Shown piece after piece: positions 1 to 8,620 of a DNA stretch of 64,000 bases. This DNA is from Acuticoccus sediminis. GTDB taxonomy: Bacteria; Pseudomonadota; Alphaproteobacteria; Rhizobiales; Amorphaceae. The notes under the pieces are model-generated. The model had not been told where the DNA came from. It saw only the letters and a list, made by a program, of their open reading frames with translations, and searched no databases. The DNA is taken from NCBI RefSeq assembly GCF_003258595.1, contig NZ_QHHQ01000013.1, positions 1-64,000 on the forward strand. Reading direction: 5' to 3'. The number at the start of each line of letters is the position of its first letter. The stretch's first letter is position 1. The position numbers and the translations under genes are program-made.

Positions 1-936
1 GAGGACGGGCGCGCGGTCGGCGTCGTCTACCGCCGCGACGGCGAGCGCGTCACGGTGCGCACGGCAGGCGAGGTCATTCTCGCAGCGGGCGCGATCGGCT
101 CGCCGAAGATCCTGCAGCTCTCCGGCATCGGCGATCCCGCCTGGCTCGCGGACGCCGGCATCGAGGCGAGGCACTACAGCCCCGGCGTCGGCCGCAACCT
201 GCAGGATCACCTGCAGCAGCGTGCGATCTACACCGTGACGGGCATCAAGACGCTCAACCAGTCCTACCACTCGCTCGCCGGCCGCGCGCTGATGGGCCTC
301 GACTACGCGGTGCGCCGGCGTGGTCCGCTCACGATGGCGCCGTCCCAGCTCGGCATCTTCACCCGCTCCGACCCGCAGCAGGCCCGGCCGAACATCCAGT
401 TCCACGTCCAGCCGCTGTCGCTGGACAAGTTCGGCGACCCGCTGCACACCTTCCCCGCCATCACGGTGAGTGCCTGCAACCTGCGCCCCACGGCGCGGGG
501 TACGGTGCGCCTCGCCTCGGGCGATCCGTCCGCGCCGCCCGTCATCGCGCCGTGCTACCTCAGCACCGAGGACGACCGGCGCGTCGCCGCCGACGCGATC
601 CGCGTCACGCGCCGCCTGATGGCACAGCCGTCGCTCGCCGGCATCCACCCGGAGGAGTACCTCCCCGGCCCCGCCGTCGGCGACGACGAAGAGGCGCTGG
701 CGAAGGCCGCAGGCGACATCGGCACGACGATCTTCCACCCCGTCGGCACGGCGAAGATGGGTCACGACGACGACCAGATGGCCGTGCTCGACGCGCGGCT
801 CCGGGTACGCGGCGTCGGCGGCCTTCGCGTCATCGACGCATCGGTGATGCCGGCGATCACCTCCGGCAACACCAACACGCCGACCGCGATGATCGCCGAG
901 CGCGGAGCCGCGCTGGTGCTGGAAGACCGCCCCTAG
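1..936 (+). CDS. GMC family oxidoreductase (choline dehydrogenase-like), 5' end cut by window
   Basis: FAD-dependent glucose-methanol-choline oxidoreductase that would oxidise an alcohol. The frame is open from base 1, so the N-terminal FAD-binding motif lies outside the window and the first usable codon inside (GTG at 55) is not the true start. Visible family marks are the GAIGSPKILQLSGIG segment (GMC signature 2), the GVGRNLQDH segment, and a C-terminal HPVGTAKMG followed by VIDASVMP and GNTNTPTAMIAERGA, which carry the catalytic His and Asn of the family. About 311 of a usual 530 residues are present. Substrate unknown. Belongs to the chromosomal flank. Confidence 0.93.
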   Translation, partial: EDGRAVGVVYRRDGERVTVRTAGEVILAAGAIGSPKILQLSGIGDPAWLADAGIEARHYSPGVGRNLQDHLQQRAIYTVTGIKTLNQSYHSLAGRALMGLDYAVRRRGPLTMAPSQLGIFTRSDPQQARPNIQFHVQPLSLDKFGDPLHTFPAITVSACNLRPTARGTVRLASGDPSAPPVIAPCYLSTEDDRRVAADAIRVTRRLMAQPSLAGIHPEEYLPGPAVGDDEEALAKAAGDIGTTIFHPVGTAKMGHDDDQMAVLDARLRVRGVGGLRVIDASVMPAITSGNTNTPTAMIAERGAALVLEDRP

Positions 937-965
937 GCGCCGTCGGCCGGGCGTCCGGCGCGCCG

Positions 966-1709
966 TCAGTAGGTCGCGCGGCCACCGGAGAGGTCGAACA
1001 CCGCGCCCGTGGTGAAGGTGTTGGCCTCGCTGGCGAGCCACACGATCATCGCCGCGGCCTCGTCCACCTCCAGGAATCGCCCGCGCGGGATCTTCGAGAG
1101 CATGTAGTTGATGTGTTCCTCGCTCATCTGGTCGAAGATCCGCGTGCGCGCCGCCGCGGGCGTGACGCAGTTCACCGCCACATCGACGTCCGCCAGCTCC
1201 TTGCCGAGGCTCTTGGTGAAGCCGATCACGCCCGCCTTCGAGGCCGAATAGGCGGAGGCGTTCGGGTTGCCCTCCTTGCCGGCGACGGAGGCGATGTTGA
1301 CGATGCGTCCGTAGTTGCGTGCCCGCATCCCCGCCGCGACGACCTTGTTGGTGTGGAAGGTGCCGAGAAGGTTGATGGCGCAGATCCGCGCGAACTCCTC
1401 CACGGGGTAGTCGGCGACGGTGGCGTTCATCCCGGCGATGCCGGCGGAATTGACGAGGACGTCCACCTCGCCGAGCCTGGCGACCGTGTCCTCGTGCGCG
1501 GCGGCGACGCTCTCCCAGCTCGCGACGTCCACGTCGAACGCCGCGGCCTTGCCGATGCGCGCGGCGTGCTCCTCGGCGAGCGCGCGGTCCATGTCCCACA
1601 GCGCGACCGTCGCGCCGGCCGCCGCGAGCTGGGTGGCGACGGCGCCGCCGATCCCCTGCGCCCCGCCGGTGACGACGCACACACGGCCGGAGAAGTCGTA
1701 GTTTATCAT
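966..1709 (-). CDS. SDR family NAD(P)-dependent oxidoreductase
   Basis: Classical short-chain dehydrogenase of 247 aa. It shows the Rossmann TGGAQGIGGAVA motif near the N-terminus, the NSAG motif, the catalytic Ser then YSASK (Tyr-x3-Lys), and a typical SGG C-terminus. I chose the ATG at 1709 because it puts the TGxxxGIG motif at the usual distance; an open frame runs upstream to 1793 but adds non-family sequence. Convergent with the GMC oxidoreductase, 29 bp apart. The two could act in one alcohol-oxidation route, but this is only inference from proximity. Confidence 0.93.
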   Translation of the reverse strand: MINYDFSGRVCVVTGGAQGIGGAVATQLAAAGATVALWDMDRALAEEHAARIGKAAAFDVDVASWESVAAAHEDTVARLGEVDVLVNSAGIAGMNATVADYPVEEFARICAINLLGTFHTNKVVAAGMRARNYGRIVNIASVAGKEGNPNASAYSASKAGVIGFTKSLGKELADVDVAVNCVTPAAARTRIFDQMSEEHINYMLSKIPRGRFLEVDEAAAMIVWLASEANTFTTGAVFDLSGGRATY

Positions 1710-1916
1710 TATCGTTGGCCTCGTCCTGAGTGCGGAACCGTCCAGATGGCGGCCCGTTGCTTCACCTGATCGCGAAACGTGGGCGGCGATCAAGACCGAC
1801 GACGCGTGATCGCAGGCCGCGCTTCACAACGGCACGCGCTGTTCCCACGTCCATGGTGCCGGTCGCGGCGCGCCGCCGCGCTCCGAGCAACGACGAGTCC
1901 GAGTGGGTGTGAGGTC

Positions 1917-2846
1917 ATGTCCCTGCAGAACGCGCGGTCCCCGCTGAGTCTCCCGCCGTTCATCGAGCGCCGGCTCGACGAGGCGGTGCTGCGGCTGACC
2001 CGGCCCGCCGACGCCGGGACGATCGACTTTTCCGTCCCGGCCGGAGAGGCGGCGCTCATCGCCCCGGACTCGATCTCCTGGAAGATCTTCAGGAACCCCG
2101 TCGCCCTCTTCTGCGGCGGGGTGGCGGCGGTGATCCTGGAGCTCGCCGAGCCCTCGGTGCGGACCGGCGTCTGGGAGCATTCGTCCTTCCGCCGCGACCC
2201 GGTGCGCCGCCTGCAGCGGACGGGACAGGCGGCGATGGTCACCGTCTACGGCCCGCGCAGCGTGTCGGAGCGGATGATCGCAGGCGTCGTCCGGATGCAC
2301 GAGCACGTCAGCGGCGAGACACCCGGCGGCGTCCCCTACCGCGCAAACGACGTCGCGCTGCTCGACTGGGTGCAGGCGACGGCGACATTCGGCTTCGCGA
2401 CCGCCTACAGCCGCTACGTCCGGCCGCTGGACGACGCGGCCCTCTCCCGGGTCTTCGCCGAGGCGCGGGCGTCGGCGCAGCTCTACGGGGCGGCCGGCGC
2501 CCCCGGTTCGGTCGAGGAGTGGCGGGCGATGCTGGACGGGATGCGCGGGCGGCTCGAGCCCTCGCCCATCGTCTTCGAGTTTCTCGAGCTGATGCGCACC
2601 TCGCCGGCCCTTCCCGGGCCGCTGCGCCCGCTGCAGCGCCTCATGGTCCGCGGCGCCGTCGAGCTGGTGCCCGCATGGGTGCGCGAGCGGCTCGGCCTCT
2701 CGGACCGCGACCGGGCGAGCCGGGCCGAGCTCGCGGTGCTTCGGCGGCTCGGCCGCTCGGCCGACCGTGTGCTTCTGCCGTCGTCCCCCGCGGTTCAGTC
2801 GTGCCGGCGGCTCGGCGTGCCGACGACCGTCCTCACCCGCTGGTGA
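1917..2846 (+). CDS. Oxygenase MpaB-family (DUF2236) protein
   Basis: A 309-aa protein of the DUF2236 / MpaB / latex-clearing oxygenase family, whose studied members bind haem b. Recognisable segments are the early WKIFRNPVALFCGG, the region around Arg-Arg-Leu-Gln-Arg-Thr before MVTVYGP, then the helix with MHEHVSG and the later ALLDWVQATATFGF. The His in MHEHVSG and the downstream Tyr/Arg residues fit family conservation, though I cannot prove haem ligation. The ATG at 1917 starts just after a GAGGT. Divergent from the SDR gene. The substrate is not predictable. Confidence 0.82.
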   Translation: MSLQNARSPLSLPPFIERRLDEAVLRLTRPADAGTIDFSVPAGEAALIAPDSISWKIFRNPVALFCGGVAAVILELAEPSVRTGVWEHSSFRRDPVRRLQRTGQAAMVTVYGPRSVSERMIAGVVRMHEHVSGETPGGVPYRANDVALLDWVQATATFGFATAYSRYVRPLDDAALSRVFAEARASAQLYGAAGAPGSVEEWRAMLDGMRGRLEPSPIVFEFLELMRTSPALPGPLRPLQRLMVRGAVELVPAWVRERLGLSDRDRASRAELAVLRRLGRSADRVLLPSSPAVQSCRRLGVPTTVLTRW

Positions 2847-2852
2847 GCTGGG

Positions 2853-3305
2853 TCAGCGGGGCCGCTGGTACTTGATGAACGGGGTGAGCTGGCCGATCCG
2901 GTCGTAGAGCCGGCGCGCGGTCTCGTTGAAGTGCTGCGTGGTCCAGTAGACGCCCGGCGCCCCCGCGTCGTCCGCCGCCTTGTAGACCGCCTCGATCAGC
3001 GCGCGGCCGATCCCGGCGCCCCGCACCTCGGGGTCGGCATAAAGGTCCTGCAGGTAGGTGATCCGCTCCTCACGCCAGGTGTGGCTGTGGAAGAGGTAGT
3101 GGACGAGGCCCACCGGCTTGCCGGCCACCTCGGCGATCAGTCCGAACGGCTGCCACGGGTCGTCCCCCAGGAGACGCGCGAACGTCGTCCGGTAGACCGC
3201 CTCGGGGACCGTCGTCTCGTAGAAGACGAGATAGGCCTCGAAGAGGCGCCGCCACTCCGCCTCGTCGGAGGCAACGATCGGTCGGACGGTGACGCTCTTC
3301 GACAT
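2853..3305 (-). CDS. GNAT family N-acetyltransferase
   Basis: A 150-aa acetyl-CoA-dependent acetyltransferase. The order of motifs is the usual one: an N-terminal strand (VTVRPIVASDEAEWRRLFEAY), the motif A segment LYADPEVRGAGIGRALIEAV with the R/Q-x-x-G-x-G/A acetyl-CoA loop, then YWTTQHFNETARRLYDRIG. The ATG at 3305 has a GAGGA upstream; the open frame extends further to 3437 without family similarity. It converges on the DUF2236 gene with only 6 bp between stops. Substrate unknown. Confidence 0.92.
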   Translation of the reverse strand: MSKSVTVRPIVASDEAEWRRLFEAYLVFYETTVPEAVYRTTFARLLGDDPWQPFGLIAEVAGKPVGLVHYLFHSHTWREERITYLQDLYADPEVRGAGIGRALIEAVYKAADDAGAPGVYWTTQHFNETARRLYDRIGQLTPFIKYQRPR

Positions 3306-3585
3306 GGACGGATCCTCGCTGGCGGGGGCGGACGATCCCGGCTCCCGGCCGTCGATGCATGCCGCCGCAGCGCCCACAACGCAAGGCACCGGGCGCCGAG
3401 GGTCCGCCCCTCCGAAGGGCGATGTGCTGGGGAGCACACGGCGAACCGCCCGCCCTTGAAAGGATCATCCGCGACTGCAAGTTAGCGCCGCCGCCCGTGA
3501 CCCGCCGCCGATCCGCGCCGGGCCGCAGGCACCGCCGTCCCTGCTGCGCGAGGCTTGCGCCCCGCCCCCGTTTCCGGAGTACCCC

Positions 3586-4125
3586 ATGCCCGAACAATCC
3601 AGCGGATCCGCGATCCTCTACGGCTTCGTCGCCGTCGCGATCCTCTTCCGCCTCGTCTCCCTCGCCGTCTCCATACGCAACGAGAAGGCGCTCAAGGCGG
3701 CCGGCGCGGTCGAGTACGGCGCCGGAAACTCCAAAGCGATCGCGATCGCCCATGTCGGATTCTACCTGGCGGGGCTGGCGGAATACCTCCTTCGCCCGGT
3801 CCCGTTCGACGTGATCTCCGGCCTCGGGATCATCCTCTACGCGTTCGGTGCGGCGATGCTGGTGGTCGTGATGGTGCTGCTCGGCCGCTTCTGGACGGTC
3901 AAGCTGATCATTGCGAAGGACCACGACCTCGTCACGCACCCGCTCTTCCAGGCGGTGCGCCACCCCAACTACTACCTCAACATCCTGCCGGAGCTGATCG
4001 GCTACGCGGTGGCGCTCCACGCCTGGGCGACGCTCGTCGTGGGGCTCTCCATCTACGCCATTCCGCTGATCACCCGCATCCGCCAGGAGGAGCGGATCAT
4101 GCACGACACCTTCGCGCAGTACTGA
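3586..4125 (+). CDS. Isoprenylcysteine carboxyl methyltransferase (ICMT)-family membrane protein
   Basis: A 179-aa integral membrane protein with about five hydrophobic segments. The C-terminal half has the family hallmark RHPNYYLNILPELIG and then RIRQEERIMHDTF, the SAM-binding R-H-P-x-Y and E-E-x-x-M regions of the ICMT/PEMT superfamily. Bacterial members are usually annotated only by family; the methylated substrate is unknown. ATG at 3586 is preceded by a GGAG at 3575. It converges on the NUDIX gene with a 4-bp gap. Confidence 0.88.
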   Translation: MPEQSSGSAILYGFVAVAILFRLVSLAVSIRNEKALKAAGAVEYGAGNSKAIAIAHVGFYLAGLAEYLLRPVPFDVISGLGIILYAFGAAMLVVVMVLLGRFWTVKLIIAKDHDLVTHPLFQAVRHPNYYLNILPELIGYAVALHAWATLVVGLSIYAIPLITRIRQEERIMHDTFAQY

Positions 4126-4129
4126 GGCC

Positions 4130-4570
4130 TCAGGCTGTCAGCGACGCTGCCCGTCTCGCGATCCGCGCCACGTCGCGGCTGAGCACGAGGGTCCGGCCGA
4201 GCTCGGCAAGCGGGACCCAGCGGGCGTCGAGCGCATCGTCCGCTGCGGCCGGCTCCCCGGCCTGCCACCGGCAATGCACCGCGATGAGGGTGAAATGGGC
4301 CCGCAGGGTGCCGTCGTCCGCGATGTCGTAGGCATCGACGGCGTCGATCACCTGCTCCGCCGTGCCGGTGACACCCGTCTCCTCGAGGAGTTCCCGTTCG
4401 GCGGCGCGCAACAGCGCCTCGCCGAACTCGACCTTGCCGCCGGGAAAGCCCCAGAGCCCGGCGTCCGGCGGGTTGGCCCGCTGGATGAGGAGCACCTCGT
4501 CACCCCGCACCATCACCGCGAGAACCGCCGGGATGGGGCGCACAGGCTGGCCGCTGGCGGACGCCGTCAT
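4130..4570 (-). CDS. NUDIX hydrolase
   Basis: A 146-aa pyrophosphohydrolase. The Nudix box is complete: G-x5-E-x7-R-E-L-x-E-E-x-G-V, starting at GGKVEFGE and ending LLEETGV, in the middle third of the protein. Upstream WGFPGG is also typical of MutT/ADP-ribose pyrophosphatase types. The substrate (oxidised nucleotide, ADP-ribose or other) cannot be decided. This is the last gene of the chromosomal flank; the putative guaA-type attachment site begins 55 bp upstream of its start. Confidence 0.95.
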   Translation of the reverse strand: MTASASGQPVRPIPAVLAVMVRGDEVLLIQRANPPDAGLWGFPGGKVEFGEALLRAAERELLEETGVTGTAEQVIDAVDAYDIADDGTLRAHFTLIAVHCRWQAGEPAAADDALDARWVPLAELGRTLVLSRDVARIARRAASLTA

Positions 4571-4599
4571 CGCTCGATGCTCAGACGCCGGCCGCGCGC

Positions 4600-4617
4600 C
4601 AATTGTTCGAACAATTG
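4600..4617. repeat. 18-bp perfect palindrome CAATTGTTCGAACAATTG next to the attachment site
   Basis: The sequence CAATTGTTCGAACAATTG reads the same on both strands. It lies 7 bp from the guaA-type core, on the chromosomal side. A third CCAATTG occurs at about 4658 on the element side. It could be a transcription end for guaA on the undisturbed chromosome or an integrase arm site; the sequence does not decide. Confidence 0.6.
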
Positions 4618-4624
4618 GGCCCGG

Positions 4625-4639
4625 TCACTCCCACTCGAT
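4625..4639 (-). other. Putative ICE attachment site (attL), 3' end of guaA
   Basis: On the minus strand these 15 bases read ATC GAG TGG GAG TGA, Ile-Glu-Trp-Glu-stop, which is the conserved C-terminus of GMP synthase (GuaA). The reading frame upstream (positions above 4639) is not GuaA, so the motif is detached from its gene. This is expected where a site-specific element has integrated at the guaA 3' end and carries a copy of the core. Left of it is chromosome-like sequence, right of it an AT-rich stretch and then element genes. GuaA-targeting integrases (IntG of tripartite Mesorhizobium ICEs) are known. The matching site and guaA itself should lie right of the window. Confidence 0.7.
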
Positions 4640-5004
4640 TATTTCCTAGCATCGTAACCAATTGAAAATTCAAGAGAAAAAATTTTCCGGCCTCCTCGAT
4701 ACCGTCAGGCGCACCGTCAAAAACACCGGCTATTGAAAACACTGGTTTTTTGACCGATTTCCAGAATCTGACCCTTCGCGGTCTATCGCCCAGCACGGAA
4801 ATCCAGTGCCGCCCAGGATCGCATTCAGGCCTCCCGCCGCTTGTACGCCGCGGTACGACGGAGGCTCTGCATCGTCCGCCCCGCTATACCGTCAGACCCG
4901 CGCTAAACCGTTCAACCTATGTCGTTTTTGCTCCGCTGCAGCATGCTGCCTTCACTGCCACTTCGCCGGAGGCTCAGACCTCCATGTCGGTTACCGACCG
5001 CACC
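4640..5004. other. Intergenic left end of the element, AT-rich at first
   Basis: 365 bp without a supported gene. The first 130 bp (4640-4770) are strikingly AT-rich against a GC-rich background, with A and T runs around 4660-4690 and 4740-4752. Such a drop is common at the ends of integrated elements, where integrase, excisionase or host factors bind. The rest is GC-rich and holds the GTAC-N6-GTAC motif at 4841-4860. The ietS stop codon lies at the right edge. Confidence 0.6.
4841..4860. promoter_or_regulatory. GTAC-N6-GTAC motif, copy 1
   Basis: TTGTACGCCGCGGTACGACG. It matches 18 of 20 bases with the motif at 42010-42029 upstream of trbB. GTAC is self-complementary, so the core GTAC-N6-GTAC is a dyad that could bind a dimeric regulator. 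The role of the copy here, at the left end of the element, is unknown. Confidence 0.4.
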
Positions 5005-7557
5005 TCAGCCGAGCAAGACCTCGATCTCCTTGTTCTCAACAAGCGTGCTGATCTCACTGTAGAGATCGACAGCCTGACCGGGAGCGGAGATCGAGATGAC
5101 CAGAGCGTACCTCGCTTTGTCAGCCACCCGCTTTTGGCCAACATGCGACTTCCACCATCCACCGACCGGATAGACCGCGATCGCGTCGTGCCCTGCCAGT
5201 TCGATCGCCCTACCGCGCCAGAGGTCGCAGTGCAGCGAGCCCGCCTGGATTGCTTTTGGGCCCAGAAGCCAGCAACTGGCCTCGCCATCGGCTTCGGTGC
5301 CGTCCTTGGCCTGGCTCGCGGAAATCCGGCTACGAAAGCGGGCAGCCGTCTCGGTGCGCTTCTTCATGTCAAACCGCAGCCCGAAGGAACGATATGTGTC
5401 CGGTCGGGTCGCCGCCTTGCCCGCCAAGTTCGGCTCGATGAAATACGACAAGGTCACCTTCATCGTGACAATCTCGTTTTCGAGCGCCTCCAACGCTGCT
5501 TTCGGCCAAGGCAGATCGTAGAAATGCATCTCATTGAACACGCCGGTCCGGCCGTCAGCTCCGATCGCGAAGGGCTGAATCTCGGCTTGGGCGACGAGCG
5601 TGGCGTCATTGCGCGCCGAAAGGATCGCTCGCTCGATGTCCGGCACGCCGTAGCCGAACTCGCGAAGCATCCCCTGCTTCTTGGCCTTGGTGGCCGCTTT
5701 ACCGGTCTTCCAGTGGGCTCCGGTGCCGATGAACCCTTTTCGTATCGGTTCGGGCCATCGGGCAGAATCCACGGTCAATGCGCGATGCGTCTCCGCCCAG
5801 AGGTCGGGCCGAGCCGCTTGCAGGCGGCCGATGAAGTTTCCGGCCATGCCGGCGGCCGCGCTCGTTGCCCAGAACGGGACGAGCGGTTCAGTCGCGACAT
5901 CGGAGCCGGCCGACAGGAGGGAGACGGCCGGGTCCCAGCCGCAGAAGCCGGTCGCGTCCGACATCATGTTGCCGGCCTCGAACAACACTTCCGGCTTGAT
6001 CGGCGTCAGGTCGTCGGGCAGCGACTGTGAGCCACGACTGAAGGGGCTGCGGTGATTGGCCGGGACCGCGGCCTGCAACACAGGCGGCGGTGCCGGCGGC
6101 TGCTCCTTGCGCGTGAAGCCCCCAATGGTCAGGGCGTTCCAGCTCTGTGACGGGTCTTCCAACGGCTGCGATGGCAGGACGTCGACGGCCATGCCCCCGG
6201 AGACGTTTCCGGTGGCGACGACGATCAGCCTCTTGGGGCGCTCGGCCGCCGGGACGGCGTCGTCAGCCTCGCCTGGCATGGCACCCGCCGCGATCTGGTC
6301 GATCGCGCCGCTCCAAGTCGATGGCCGGCTTGGAGGAAAATCGGTGGCGGACGTCGCGATGCAAAAGCTGCGCACCACATCAGGGCGCTCGATCTCGACC
6401 GAACTGACAGCGCCCTGGGTCACCACGCCGTAGCTGGGCGGCTTTGTTGGCGGAAACCCGCCGGGCGGCAGCAGCTTCATGGATTCCGCGCCATGGGTAA
6501 GTTCGACAGGGCGCGCATTGTTCATCAACGGTTCGAGGTCGCCATAAAGGACCAGCCCCGCAAGCGGCGTGCCGTGACCGCCGTGCGGCTGGTGATCGTC
6601 CGCACCCCAGTCCGGATCATAAGCCCAGGCGCCGCGCAGGCCGGGCGCAATCAACGGATGAGCCGCCATGACACCCGTGTCGAGCGTACAGACCACGGGA
6701 GCATCAGGAGACGGCGGGCTCACGCGCTGCGCCAACTCCTCCACCCAGTCATGCTGTCCAAGACCGGTCTCCCCACGGTCGAGGAAAGGCTCGATCGTTC
6801 CCGTCGCGCGGCGAATTTCGGTGATGGCGCCCGGCACGCGCCCCGCAAACGCCGCCACTGCCGCAGCGGCTGCATGAATGAAGACGACCGTCGTATCGGG
6901 AAAGATCAGGCGATCGCCGTGCACATCGATGTTTGCGTTACGGGCCGCCACCACCAGGCGATCTGCCAGTGCGACCGGCTGGCGAACCCACAGCTCCCAC
7001 CAGAGGATGTCGGGCGCGGCCAGATCCACCTCGCCGGTGAACAGCGATACGGCTTCGACCGCCCTGACTTCCTCGATAACCTCGAACCGCTCGACGTCGG
7101 GGCGTCTCTGATTGCCGGGATTGCGTCCATAGTCAGCGATGCGATTGCGCAGGAAGGCGCGTGCATCGTCCGGCACGAACACCAAGGCGCTTTCGGTGCG
7201 GTCCTCGTTACGCTCCGATCGCAGAATCACAACGTCCTGTGTGGGAAATTCCAGCGCCGCGGGCACCTTCACAGCCTTGGTCCGCGAGCCTTCCGCCGGT
7301 GGCAGCGTCGTGACCTCCACGACAGTACCGGATTTCAGCCCCTGTACGGACAGGCGCGGGTCGGCGCCGGCAGCCGGAACCGTCCCCAGCGCTGCTGCGA
7401 GCTGGTCGAGGAGCTGCGTCGCATGCGCCGCATAGTCGCCGCGGAGGGGTTTGCGTTCCTGATTGCGTGAGGGAAAGGTATACGCCGCGGTCTCACGAAA
7501 GACATCGATCGAGATATGCGCACGGTCTCTCGTGTCGAAATTATCGGGCTCCGCCAT
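5005..7557 (-). CDS. ietS: IetS-like subtilisin-family (S8) serine protease
   Basis: An 850-aa S8 peptidase with a long N-terminal region of about 280 residues. The triad is visible: Asp293 in TLDTGV, His328 in HGGHGT, and Ser566 in WATSAAAG, with oxyanion Asn451 in VVATGN. It follows the AAA ATPase gene on the same strand with a 52-bp gap, the arrangement of IetAS. That pair was first described as a plasmid-incompatibility determinant on an Agrobacterium Ti plasmid and later listed among antiphage systems. The ATG at 7557 has AGGAG just upstream. Presumed role: the ATPase controls or delivers substrates to the protease during phage attack or plasmid competition. Position at the very left end of the element is typical of cargo. 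Confidence 0.85.
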   Translation of the reverse strand: MAEPDNFDTRDRAHISIDVFRETAAYTFPSRNQERKPLRGDYAAHATQLLDQLAAALGTVPAAGADPRLSVQGLKSGTVVEVTTLPPAEGSRTKAVKVPAALEFPTQDVVILRSERNEDRTESALVFVPDDARAFLRNRIADYGRNPGNQRRPDVERFEVIEEVRAVEAVSLFTGEVDLAAPDILWWELWVRQPVALADRLVVAARNANIDVHGDRLIFPDTTVVFIHAAAAAVAAFAGRVPGAITEIRRATGTIEPFLDRGETGLGQHDWVEELAQRVSPPSPDAPVVCTLDTGVMAAHPLIAPGLRGAWAYDPDWGADDHQPHGGHGTPLAGLVLYGDLEPLMNNARPVELTHGAESMKLLPPGGFPPTKPPSYGVVTQGAVSSVEIERPDVVRSFCIATSATDFPPSRPSTWSGAIDQIAAGAMPGEADDAVPAAERPKRLIVVATGNVSGGMAVDVLPSQPLEDPSQSWNALTIGGFTRKEQPPAPPPVLQAAVPANHRSPFSRGSQSLPDDLTPIKPEVLFEAGNMMSDATGFCGWDPAVSLLSAGSDVATEPLVPFWATSAAAGMAGNFIGRLQAARPDLWAETHRALTVDSARWPEPIRKGFIGTGAHWKTGKAATKAKKQGMLREFGYGVPDIERAILSARNDATLVAQAEIQPFAIGADGRTGVFNEMHFYDLPWPKAALEALENEIVTMKVTLSYFIEPNLAGKAATRPDTYRSFGLRFDMKKRTETAARFRSRISASQAKDGTEADGEASCWLLGPKAIQAGSLHCDLWRGRAIELAGHDAIAVYPVGGWWKSHVGQKRVADKARYALVISISAPGQAVDLYSEISTLVENKEIEVLLG

Positions 7558-7609
7558 AGGCTCCTACTTCTTCATTCGCGTTCCGTTCGATCCGTTCGGC
7601 GGAGCCTGC

Positions 7610-8620
7610 CTAACGGCCGGGTTGGCGACGGAACTTGCCCTTCAAAGTCTGTCGATTTTCGAGCGCGTCGCGCAAGGCATCGGGCGATACCTTCGAGGCA
7701 CCTTCCAGAATGGCGTCCTTGACGACGGCATCGGCCGCGCGGACTAGTTCGCCCTGACTCAGCCCTTCTAGTACGCTTTCAATGCCGGGCCACGCCTTCG
7801 ACGCGAACTTGAATTTGCCAAGCCGGCGTTCAAGGATGGCCCGCGCTGACGCCGCGTCCGGCAATGTATATTCGACCACTTCGTCGAATCGGCGCGCTAA
7901 GGCTTCGTCCAGGATCTCGACATGATTGGTCGCGGCCAGCACGAGACTGTCGGTTGAGTTCGGCTCCTCCATGAAGGCCAGCACCGAATTCAGAACCCGT
8001 CGTATTTCGCCGACATCGTTCGGGTCGCCTCGGCGAGAGCCGATCGCGTCGAACTCATCAAGCAGATAGACGCCGCGCGTCTGCGCTATCTGGTCGAAGA
8101 GCAGGCGCAGCTTGCCTGCGGTCTCGCCGAAAAACCGGCTGAACAGCGATTCGAGCCGTACCGTGAACAGCGGAAGCCGCAATTCGCCGGCCAAGGCCGA
8201 GGCCGTCATGGTCTTGCCCGTGCCGGGCGGCCCAACCAGGAGCATGTGCGTGGCGGGGGTCTGTCCGTGCTCGCGCAGGGTCGCACGCTCCTGCTGCTGG
8301 CGGACAACGCGCCCCAGCCGCTTGGCGATCTCGTCGGAGAGCACCATGCTCGAGAGCGCAAGCTTGGGATAGGCGCTCTCGACGAGGCCCTGCAATTCGC
8401 CGCGCGGCCGGGCGAGCGGGATCGGGGTCTGCCCACCGGCCGGTTTGCCGGTCCCTCGCTGATCACGCGCTTTTTGGACAAGCCGTTTCAGCTTCTCAGC
8501 GTCTTCCGGACGGCCCTGACGAGCTTCCTGAGCGGCGATCTGCAAGGCGATCGACAGGAGCTGGTCCTCATCCCCGTCGATGTGCGAGTTCAGGAGTGCG
8601 AGAATTTGCTTAGTCGACAT
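7610..8620 (-). CDS. ietA: IetA-like AAA ATPase
   Basis: A 336-aa AAA+ ATPase. Walker A is VGPPGTGKT, Walker B is VYLLDEFDAIG, sensor 1 is LAATNH and the arginine-finger region is ALARRFDEVVEY. The order and the FSRFFGETAGKLRLLFD segment are like the FtsH/Vps4-like AAA ATPases paired with subtilases in IetAS. The N-terminal 80 residues are helical and charged and may bind substrate or partner. A strong GGAGG lies 5 bp before the ATG at 8620. It leads the ietA-ietS operon and is divergent from imuA. Confidence 0.85.
   Translation of the reverse strand: MSTKQILALLNSHIDGDEDQLLSIALQIAAQEARQGRPEDAEKLKRLVQKARDQRGTGKPAGGQTPIPLARPRGELQGLVESAYPKLALSSMVLSDEIAKRLGRVVRQQQERATLREHGQTPATHMLLVGPPGTGKTMTASALAGELRLPLFTVRLESLFSRFFGETAGKLRLLFDQIAQTRGVYLLDEFDAIGSRRGDPNDVGEIRRVLNSVLAFMEEPNSTDSLVLAATNHVEILDEALARRFDEVVEYTLPDAASARAILERRLGKFKFASKAWPGIESVLEGLSQGELVRAADAVVKDAILEGASKVSPDALRDALENRQTLKGKFRRQPGR

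Noticed and set aside
552-1769. 405-aa plus-strand frame across the GMC and SDR genes
   Set aside because: Arg-rich composition and overlap with two clear genes in other frames; a shadow.
4581-4796. 71-aa minus-strand frame over the attachment site
   Set aside because: It does not read the Ile-Glu-Trp-Glu frame and has no homology I recognise; the guaA-like codons are in another frame.
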